A stretch of DNA of 11,865 nt, from positions 1 through 11,865 of the forward strand of contig CAKQIZ010000060.1 in assembly GCA_934247125.1 (NCBI GenBank), in the 5' to 3' direction. The position numbers were made by a program, and so were the translations under genes. Source of the DNA: an uncultured Clostridia bacterium. Lineage in GTDB: Bacteria; Bacillota; Clostridia; Peptostreptococcales; Anaerovoracaceae. Below, piece after piece: positions 9,601 to 11,865 of this stretch. Positions within the stretch are counted from its first letter, which is position 1. Each line of letters starts with the position of its first letter. The notes under the pieces are model-generated. The model saw only the letters and a program-made list of their open reading frames with translations, had not been told where the DNA came from and did not search any database.

Positions 9601-10227
9601 TATCCCGTTGTCGCCTGAAGTATATTTGAATACAGCAGGTTTGCGCTCATCTCCATATACCGCATTTACCGGCAGCTTCTCTTCATCCTCATAGATCGTC
9701 GGTACTTTTTCTTTTTCAAGCTTTACTTCCGACTGCTTTATACCTGCATTTTTCAGAGTCTTACTGCTTGGAGTTATTTCTATCCTGTATGACTCATTTT
9801 CCATGAGTATAGGCGTCTCCTCAGAAAGGAGCTGCGGCATGTACTGTTTCTTGTCGCCCCGCCTGTTTTTGTAGACATAATCTTCAAGTGACTCATTCTG
9901 TTCTGTCTTTTCCCCATTCGCTATTGCCACAAGGGACGGGTCATAATCGACCAGTTTCCCGGAATCATCTTTATAACGCACATCTCCGCCATGAAAAACA
10001 CTCATCGTTTCTCCCTGCCCGAGATCGTATGTCGTTACTGATTCCTTCTTCTCAATAACATTTTTTTCACTGACTTCATCCGGCGAAATCTTTTCTGCGC
10101 TGGTCTTTTCAGATCTCGCTGACTTCTTTTCATTCTTCGCTGCATACCCTGGATTAGGTATCAATGTTATCGCAAGACAAAACATTAATATCCATGCTAT
10201 GGCTTTATGCCTCAGCTTAGTATCCAT
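685..10227 (-). CDS. Secreted RHS/YD-repeat polymorphic toxin with Hint domain and C-terminal TNT-like effector, 3180 aa
   Basis: A giant contact-type toxin, probably used against competing bacteria. The ATG at 10227 is preferred over one 14 codons upstream (10269): it has an AAGGAA/AGGAG purine-rich ribosome site, and the peptide then starts with a classical Sec signal (MDTKLRHK, hydrophobic AIAWILMFCLAITLI, cleavage near GYA-A, about residue 30). Approximate domains: basic low-complexity 31-70; beta-rich export region 70-310; DNRLRE domain 311-485; Ig-like modules with D-K-A-G-N motifs 490-1230; FN3-like 1235-1305; RHS N-terminal domain 1355-1420 (GTFGSGWSHDYD); YD-repeat shell to about 2740; RHS-associated core ending NPVKYTDPSGHW (2772-2783); Ala/Lys linker 2784-2902; Hint domain 2903-3037; effector 3038-3180. 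No LPxTG, SLH or T6SS adaptor (PAAR/VgrG) is visible, so Sec export with a WapA-like architecture is inferred. The frame is intact over 9.5 kb, which argues for selection. Confidence 0.96.
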   Translation of the reverse strand: MDTKLRHKAIAWILMFCLAITLIPNPGYAAKNEKKSARSEKTSAEKISPDEVSEKNVIEKKESVTTYDLGQGETMSVFHGGDVRYKDDSGKLVDYDPSLVAIANGEKTEQNESLEDYVYKNRRGDKKQYMPQLLSEETPILMENESYRIEITPSSKTLKNAGIKQSEVKLEKEKVPTIYEDEEKLPVNAVYGDERKPAVFKYTSGDNGIKETIILNEKPESNVFEYVLKTGSLKAKKNSTSEGITIYDDSTDEIIAAIAPPWMNDAGGEAYSEDITYDLSEGEEDGSYILKMTVDSGYLNDSERKYPVTIDPTTTWTGSSQMRDVYVISGSYAGTNFYDSGTVVMPAGSNSTGIHETYIQFVNLQSQISDKNISSAVLSAYEVSGGENGQTVGAFRVTGSWSPSSLTYNNRPSCESSAMSSIRTQPAAVAHALDIRPYVKGVANGTASDNGVALKNITASPGYAVFFGSRSSYAVYRPKLTVTYSEEPPAATGAQVSPAYVKNSTDAKLTFSGLSSAGIARAEYKLTAYDEASQSEGSVIRDFSEDTAITSGSSLPVLEAGCYKVYVRGVSSSGAAGEAVSAGILHVDNTAPEIGSAALKNSSGEDIKGKWTQENNPVIEFSGVTDEHIDAAAVSYAVKAKGTPVSDSDFKAPAELSINEAKPYSGSFRFVESDRSLTSGSYTIHVKASDKAGNEKVRRLSYQKDVDDPLGSLILTDLITGNEVTQLYKPVNIEVGVSGTGSPIKESTLKLYKLTTNQAGTVTGVDSSSVKTLTKNITISENIVMDTLDICDSYGKYRLVLYLKDSVGRTKEITKDFEVTYTLPVPDKVQIEHSKGGTATMVWGFSYTPQQKIKLGSIEGMFPDDEDFKTFVPAGENGTLPFDGSATINVPDEEGEWEVVIRGKSKNGHPGEEMIVPCVVDKTAPEVKDITFNQCYLQGTVKDDNLKEWTVYAKEKNASAYNEEPVAKGSSSVYNYLIAYIDINKAPFEENKEYTLKIVATDKAGNKTEKTTDMKVPSDNTKPKIIEAGLEIDKGESNLPYKGTFIVGSNKEQLSVVGDVPGVVWYIANRESSPALKDENGNALYDALGWWDVLALKKESDGSRKYSVPVMENGYKNSISFSGSEISGNTGTKNFSSHDSVLSFRIKAQSDAAVYQIKANAVQQGQYVTIQPDTTYYVTDLTGSSAFAYNFDIKVTAAEGQSVSDIPVIFYGDTSFNESFIYSNVEDFAPKRLSVEDKLNYKTYLKWDIPDDLPDNISYEVYRSTNEDFIPDESTRVASDIKAGYYTEINAWHGKALYYKVCAVKKYSINTGVNREDRSSFTETMAGRAADPNESVKRLGIKDFWEFTEFNTPNGSGYIEKSSGNFVYQQNDAQIPNEGFDIKLMRTYNSQSSSRGTFGSGWSHDYDMELINVSENNTLDFTHVVLKDGNGTIYHFTRGTGDEHFISSFGSYVNLTAKQTEQNKTVTVSSGGSNTEVTLRYQFMLHTKDGLKYYFNSGGQLILMEENNGNFVIFEHDAKKGVLSAMRTNNDITLQFIYNDGKNGTDPLTVKEVRMPDGSRIEYEYTKPLLSSERLLTKVTEVSGEDSIEYVYKYDKPLLSSQPRNLTCIKEAQNKNKYDISYDFDTDQVKEVKYPDGEKFTFEYAEDNTSTVTKKYSGGQVVLGEKDFFDRVYGKCEKSIRGVDDVSVLNGTDETGLDVMTRTYQDNQLIQTTNTAQYYEINSSGYIVEKSGIKENKAKYSGSTPVTETEDDGTVSEYTYYTAEDGANLDELIKTVKETNSDGKVTGYKKYSYDQSGNVTETINYVAGTKITNTYHTEGDFKGELASMTESLITVNDAYEITSESVKSTSVYTYQYNTADGVTQKTESCTQSIPKPDGTNETITTGKTYDVMGRLIRETDSRGYQTSSTYDGFGRLTATTYKYADSNQLKQSTAKEYDKNGMVTYEKLEDGIEKWYTYDSMGRVTNTKIKKGDSEENINTAYRYQDVSIYQGKGNDTVSVNNAYVTKQTYADGTIISETYTDHKGNVVRSYKGGLYTDMTYSLQGDLVTKWIMGQTLSGTDGLLEIYIYDDKGNLTATVTDPDYEPGTNTTGYKVREDSTGSDGSQIQGSIVSRSSYDADGNATEKTDPLGNTTHYAYDRSGNLLSVTLPDNVKYEYQYDVSDTDRTTKDVIIEPRTVKQGSETVTTTAKSIVVKDSTDKTIRVEDLGVNETDGTSISTSYEYDARDNLIKATDKKGNYRAYTYDVRDRLTAVDYYDSENDSPVKSLRCEFTYDDADNMTSMTDKKHVDGQDVIYRYTAYEYDDFNRLISVSECDTDALPSDQILQKNRITYGYDGKDRLVSIDYPDCALGVSGLRFTYNIHGWLTEVDALRKNGSDRTLREYTYTGDGKVETIKDYTDFLNGLTGTGKWLKRTYTYDRLNRQTGIIYTDSMSGSSTAVKQSHSYTYDKNSNITSEDVIDRYGTANSTYYGQRRDYSYDVNDRLTVSSISRRTAEDAMSAAESHYYSYDAAGNKTSDVVQRQRSGFVELVSNKYYTYNEFNQLTAVDGLDMENGSLIGKTYAYDANGNQISETDQEAGKQTVYEYDADNRLRKATGRTGETVDYVQENKYNGFGQRVQKKEGSDVTAYFYDGSTVLYTEDDQDKVTSFNLIGAENNILQTARAGQDDAVNFYTYTKDLRESTINIVGADGTSQVTYDYDDYGETKTYDKDSASPFYNEVCYTAGIYDKTTGLYNLNARYYDPENGVFMTQDTYRGNRSRTATLNLYAYCMGNPVKYTDPSGHWAAVIAAIAWGALGAYDGYKYAKKKKLKGKKKAIAIAGSAALGAVNPIKIKKVVSVGYKATKLVKAAVSAQKSKKSIVKAIAKAKTTVVEAKEAEVRSSTKAYEKAYQLAKSREKIGKNVCFTAGTKIHTEKGFKNIEKIKAGDYVWSENPETKEKALKQVKKIFVREKDSIVRLAINGEVIETTSEHPFYVEGKGWRAAGELTAGTEVRLEDGSSGTVTEKEDIQLEEPVTVYNFEVEDYHTYYVSEQKVLVHNTCAGTAKNVASKSDVITYSPVNPGPLSAEKAASFEGATYTKRVLTEDTVMYRVYGGGSKKVGQFLSLDKQYGGLQSQLDLALLPEWGNTASNVTRVVVPKGTVIYEGRAAPQIIRDSMGNKIGQLPGGGSQVVIENVDARWFN
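688..1116 (-). other. C-terminal effector domain of the RHS toxin (TNT/DUF4237-like, putative NAD+ glycohydrolase)
   Basis: This is the 143-residue module after the Hint domain (toxin residues 3038-3180). Seen in order: MYRVYGGG with R3089, GQFLSLD (about 3100-3106), LQSQLDLALLPEWGN (about 3111-3125), VPKGTVIYEG with E3143, and GQLPGGGSQ ending at Q3168. The TNT family (mycobacterial necrotizing toxin, DUF4237) has a similar order: an R-F/Y-G element, G-x-F-L-S, a basic/proline segment, then a PGGGxQ element whose Gln is catalytically important for NAD+ hydrolysis. I infer an NAD+-consuming toxin acting in the target cytosol. The alternative is an ADP-ribosyltransferase of the related fold, in which R3089 and E3143 or Q3168 would bind NAD+. 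I did not identify the TNT histidine with certainty. The domain contains one cysteine (3039), next to the Hint cleavage point. Confidence 0.6.
694..700 (-). promoter_or_regulatory. Ribosome binding site of the immunity gene, inside the toxin gene
   Basis: GAGGTGG on the minus strand lies eight bases before the ATG at 685-683. It is embedded in the last codons of the toxin gene. Strong initiation here, together with the stop/start overlap, would ensure that immunity is made whenever the toxin is translated to its end. Confidence 0.8.
1117..1521 (-). other. Hint (intein-like) autoprocessing domain within the RHS toxin
   Basis: Toxin residues 2903-3037. It starts with C2903 in a CFTAGTKIHTEKGFKNIEKI-type block (splicing block A), has a TSEHPFYV element (block B T-x-x-H), and ends in YHTYYVSEQKVLVHN with the terminal HN pair (H3036, N3037) followed by Thr and Cys. 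These are the hallmark residues of Hint/pretoxin-Hint domains, which cleave the chain at their C-terminal Asn. In polymorphic toxins this domain sits directly before the toxin module and is thought to release it. All key residues are present, so activity is plausible. The length, 135 residues, is typical of a mini-Hint domain without a homing endonuclease. Confidence 0.9.
1879..6165 (-). repeat. RHS N-terminal domain, YD-repeat array and RHS-associated core
   Basis: Toxin residues 1355-2783. The region opens with an RHS N-terminal (DUF6531-like) segment, then dozens of degenerate YD repeats such as TYDVMGRLIRETDSRG, YEYDARDNLIKATDKKG and YTYDVRDRLTAVDYY. It closes with the core signature GIYDKTTGLYNLNARYYDP, then NGVFMTQD and NPVKYTDPSGHW. 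In solved RHS and Tc-toxin structures such repeats wind into a hollow beta shell that encloses the C-terminal toxin; the core plugs it and may self-cleave at the DPxG element. Here the residue after DPSG is His rather than the more common Leu or Tyr. The repeats are diverged at the protein level and I see no long exact DNA repeats. Confidence 0.93.
8770..9297 (-). other. DNRLRE domain of the RHS toxin
   Basis: Toxin residues about 311-485, beginning TIDPTTTW and ending RPKLTVTYSEEPP. DNRLRE-type beta-sandwich landmarks are visible: DVYV and G-T-NFYDSG near the start, a TYIQF strand, SWSPSSLTYNNRP, and the closing R-P-K-L-T-V-T-Y strand. In Gram-positive surface RHS/WapA proteins this domain lies near the N-terminus; a carbohydrate or envelope contact is a reasonable but unproven role. 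Boundaries are approximate. Confidence 0.8.
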
Positions 10228-10313
10228 ACCTTCTTCCTTTCTCCTGACATGCCATATCAGTGACAGCATCAGAGTTTTTTCCTTAACTAAAACACGTACT
10301 AAAATGTTTTGTG

Positions 10314-10341
10314 ATTATAGCACAGTATTTTTATAAATCAA
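10314..10341 (-). promoter_or_regulatory. Promoter of the RHS-immunity operon (extended -10)
   Basis: On the minus strand a TTGATT -35 (10341-10336) is followed after 16 bases by a perfect TATAAT (10319-10314), which is preceded by TGC (extended -10). The start would be near 10307, giving an 80-base leader before the ATG at 10227. I see no terminator-like or riboswitch-like fold in that leader. The match to a housekeeping sigma-A promoter is strong, so expression need not depend on an alternative sigma factor. Confidence 0.8.
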
Positions 10342-10719
10342 TTCATTTTTGAAATTTTCGCTATTTTTTGATAAATTTTTTTAATATTTCTCGTTACGGA
10401 GGGTGCACTTTTGTCGAAAAAATATTTTTGTTTCTTTTATCGACATCTTGATTTATGAAATATCATATTTATTTTTGCTCAGTTTTGTTTAAGTAACGAT
10501 CTGCTTTTTATGCCTTTTTGAGTATAAATGATCTTCACCACATCACATCTGACTGGCCCTTTTTTATACAATCCAATGAGATAGCATCAGATTTGAGTAT
10601 AAAATAGACCAGTCATCAAACCGGTCTATGTATTTCTTCAAATATTAAATTGTCTAAAAACAAGGTGTGTGATACGATATATTGCACCTGCTGCCTGGCA
10701 GACCGTCATCACGTTCTAC
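10342..10719. other. AT-rich intergenic gap without a gene
   Basis: No credible open frame on either strand. It holds the terminator of the CpXC gene at 10601-10629. A 12-base direct repeat TTTGAGTATAAA occurs at 10517-10528 and 10592-10603. A TGTCGA/TCGACA inverted pair lies at 10412-10417 and 10440-10445. A GGTGCAC motif at 10402-10408 also occurs at 244-250, on the other side of the RHS operon. Confidence 0.7.
10601..10629 (-). terminator. Probable rho-independent terminator of the CpXC gene
   Basis: On the minus strand AUAGACCGGU pairs with ACUGGUCUAU (ten pairs, one of them G-U) around a 6-base loop, followed by UUU and then AUAC. It starts 90 bases after the CpXC stop codon. The U tract is short, so termination may be partial. 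On the plus strand the same stem has a mismatch and no T run. Confidence 0.65.
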
Positions 10720-11487
10720 TTATGAAAAATGTTTCTCATCTGATTCCGAAAAGACTTCATGCGCATCAAGTGCCTCTGCCCCGTCTTCTATCTCTTTTTC
10801 AGATTCATAAATAGCCTGATCGATCCCCAGCAAATTAACAGCCCAGTCAAAATCGATGACATATTCATCGCTTCCTCTTAATGGCATAAACTTATCTTCA
10901 TATTCGTCTTTGATCGCATCATAAAGCTCTTCCGGCAGTTCCACAGTCCCGATAACATCACTTTCTCCAACCAGTACGAAAAATTCATTCTCATCATCAG
11001 AATCATAAAATAAACGAAACGGCTCTGCTTCCGGATGGTCACTCATTATCCTGCCGGTCATCAAAACCTTCATGATCTCGATCATCCTGTCATCTCTTCT
11101 ATTATCGAATATATGTATTTTTTCAAGAAGATCATTTTGTGACAATACGATCCGGTAAAGATATTCTCTCTTTGCTTTCTGCAAAGCTTCACTCAGCTCA
11201 AATGAATCATAGGCTTCACCTGTTATCATTTTTATCGTTTTTTCGATCTCATCCTCATCCTGGATATAATAGATCATTATCCTGTCTTCCATCTGATGAT
11301 ATAAAAATCCATAATCTACATTTGCCGTGTAACCGCAGTTCGGACAAATGAACTGAAACATTTCCTTCGACAAAAGCTTTTCTTTCATGTCCGGATCCAG
11401 CATAGTGTTCAAACTGTTCCACATCTCAAAATCATGTTCCTTGCCACATCCAGGGCATGTTATCTTTTCTGATCTCTGTGAAGACAT
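10720..11487 (-). CDS. CpXC-domain protein, putative zinc-binding, 255 aa
   Basis: The N-terminus carries two CPxC knuckles, C11-P-G-C14 and C48-P-N-C51, spaced as in the CpXC family, where four cysteines likely bind zinc. The rest is acidic and helical (EDEDEIEKTIKMITGEAYD, SEALQKAKREYL), then a mixed domain with FFVLVGESDVIGTVELPEEL, and a very acidic tail. No signal peptide or membrane span is seen, so it is probably cytosolic. The biochemical role of the family is not known. Start choice: an ATG three codons upstream (11496) directly abuts the AAAGGAG ribosome site with no spacing, whereas the ATG at 11487 lies nine bases from it. It has its own promoter and a terminator downstream, so it is probably a monocistronic unit rather than part of the toxin operon. 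Confidence 0.85.
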   Translation of the reverse strand: MSSQRSEKITCPGCGKEHDFEMWNSLNTMLDPDMKEKLLSKEMFQFICPNCGYTANVDYGFLYHQMEDRIMIYYIQDEDEIEKTIKMITGEAYDSFELSEALQKAKREYLYRIVLSQNDLLEKIHIFDNRRDDRMIEIMKVLMTGRIMSDHPEAEPFRLFYDSDDENEFFVLVGESDVIGTVELPEELYDAIKDEYEDKFMPLRGSDEYVIDFDWAVNLLGIDQAIYESEKEIEDGAEALDAHEVFSESDEKHFS

Positions 11488-11518
11488 CCTTCTCATCTCC
11501 TTTTTTCATTCCTGTTGC

Positions 11519-11543
11519 ATAGACAAGTCAATCACCTGTCTAT
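11519..11543. promoter_or_regulatory. Palindrome at the CpXC transcription start (possible operator)
   Basis: Perfect 7-base arms ATAGACA (11519-11525) and TGTCTAT (11537-11543) are separated by 11 bases, giving a 25-base dyad. It spans roughly -2 to +22 relative to the start predicted from the -10. A bound repressor would block initiation there. It could instead fold as a leader hairpin in the mRNA. Confidence 0.5.
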
Positions 11544-11547
11544 ATCG

Positions 11548-11576
11548 ATTATATCCTTTTTATCATCTGCATGAAA
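11548..11576 (-). promoter_or_regulatory. Promoter of the CpXC gene
   Basis: TATAAT at 11553-11548 on the minus strand with a 17-base spacer to a poor -35, TTTCAT (11576-11571). There is no extended -10. The predicted start is near 11541, 54 bases before the chosen ATG. Confidence 0.6.
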
Positions 11577-11631
11577 CACCTTTTGTGTGTAAGACAGCAG
11601 GGTGAGCAAATACTTCCCTCTCTATGTACCT

Positions 11632-11657
11632 GGCAGCATTGCTGCTGCCTGTTTTTT
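11632..11657 (+). terminator. Hairpin with T-tract on the plus strand
   Basis: A perfect 7-bp stem GGCAGCA/TGCTGCC with a TTGC tetraloop is followed on the plus strand by TG and six T. By T-tract polarity it terminates plus-strand transcription. On the minus strand it sits just after the small membrane-protein gene and is preceded by an A-run but not followed by a T-run, so it would be at best a weak terminator or an RNA-stabilising hairpin for that gene. Confidence 0.6.
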
Positions 11658-11865
11658 ATCCTGTGATCAGATTCAGTATCTCCTTTGCAAATGTTATGAT
11701 CACGCCTCCTGCCAGTGTCAGAAATCCATTCGCACGCTGCGACGGATCATGGGATTTCAGCGAAAGGCCTACCTGCACTATGCCGAATCCCAGAAGTATC
11801 AGTCCGATTGCTCGTATCAGCGCGAATATGAATGTCGAAAGATTGTTGATCACAGCAAGCGGATC
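11656..11865 (-). CDS. Small two-helix membrane protein, VirB2/Maff2-like (conjugation-type), 5' end outside window
   Basis: The frame ends at TAA (11658-11656) and is open to the window edge. A GTG at 11853 could start a 65-residue product, but no ribosome site is convincing there and the frame continues upstream through DPLAV, so the start is probably beyond the edge. Two hydrophobic segments are visible: FIFALIRAIGLILLGFGIVQ and, after the polar loop KSHDPSQRANG, FLTLAGGVIITFAKEILNLI. The layout of helix, short D-P-x-x-R-x-N-G loop and L-A-G-G-helix matches small VirB2/TrbC/Maff2-type proteins encoded in transfer regions of Gram-positive integrative conjugative elements, where they are thought to contribute to the membrane channel. 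This is a resemblance in layout, not a proven family hit. Confidence 0.6.
   Translation of the reverse strand, partial: DPLAVINNLSTFIFALIRAIGLILLGFGIVQVGLSLKSHDPSQRANGFLTLAGGVIITFAKEILNLITG

Noticed and set aside
10228..10269. Upstream ATG adding 14 residues to the RHS protein
   Set aside because: The purine-rich ribosome site lies between the two ATGs and is well spaced only for the ATG at 10227, and the extra residues would precede an otherwise standard Sec signal peptide.
10412..10445. TGTCGA/TCGACA inverted pair as a terminator or operator
   Set aside because: Six-base arms across a 22-base AT-rich spacer, not positioned at any promoter element I can define.
10551..10614. GACTGG/CCAGTC inverted pair as a mobile-element end
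   Set aside because: Only six bases match, the 52-base interior codes for nothing, and no flanking target duplication is evident.
11488..11496. Upstream ATG adding three residues (MRR) to the CpXC protein
   Set aside because: The GGAG ribosome site touches this ATG directly, leaving no spacing; the ATG at 11487 has a nine-base gap.
1..11865. tRNA, rRNA, transposase or integrase genes
   Set aside because: No cloverleaf-like or ribosomal segments, and no open frame with transposase or integrase motifs, were found on either strand.

Overview
The window reads as a stretch of a Bacillota genome, probably a Clostridia or Lachnospiraceae-type gut anaerobe. The grounds are strong AGGAGG-type ribosome sites, AT-rich intergenic DNA, extended -10 promoters, and a huge Sec-exported RHS/YD-repeat protein of the WapA-like Gram-positive style. 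The small protein at the right edge looks like the two-helix VirB2/Maff2-type proteins of Gram-positive conjugative elements, so the region may be cargo of an integrative element or lie beside one. Species and element type are inferences. Every supported gene lies on the minus strand.

From right to left, which is the direction of transcription: (1) 11656 to the edge, the C-terminal part of a small membrane protein; (2) 11487-10720, a CpXC-domain zinc-binding protein with its own promoter, a palindrome at its transcription start, and a hairpin terminator near 10604-10629; (3) a 378-base AT-rich gap (10342-10719); (4) an extended -10 promoter at 10314-10341 driving a two-gene operon: a giant RHS polymorphic toxin (10227-685, 3180 aa) and a 100-aa Cys-motif protein (685-383) whose start codon overlaps the toxin stop codon; (5) a strong intrinsic terminator at 255-293; (6) a truncated gene running off the left edge (103-1), preceded by two near-identical extended -10 elements.

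The central unit is a complete toxin-immunity cassette. The toxin has a signal peptide, a DNRLRE domain, Ig-like and FN3-like modules, a YD-repeat shell, the RHS-associated core, a basic/hydrophobic linker, a self-cleaving Hint (intein-like) domain, and a 143-residue C-terminal effector. The effector's pattern (YRVYGG, then GQFLS, then GTVIYEG, then a Q-L-P-GGG-S-Q element) resembles the TNT/DUF4237 NAD+-glycohydrolase layout. The downstream small protein has a split CxC/CxxC motif and is the obvious immunity candidate by position. The toxin/immunity pair is the most interesting content here; the effector-immunity assignment rests on motif layout and gene order, not on any database search.
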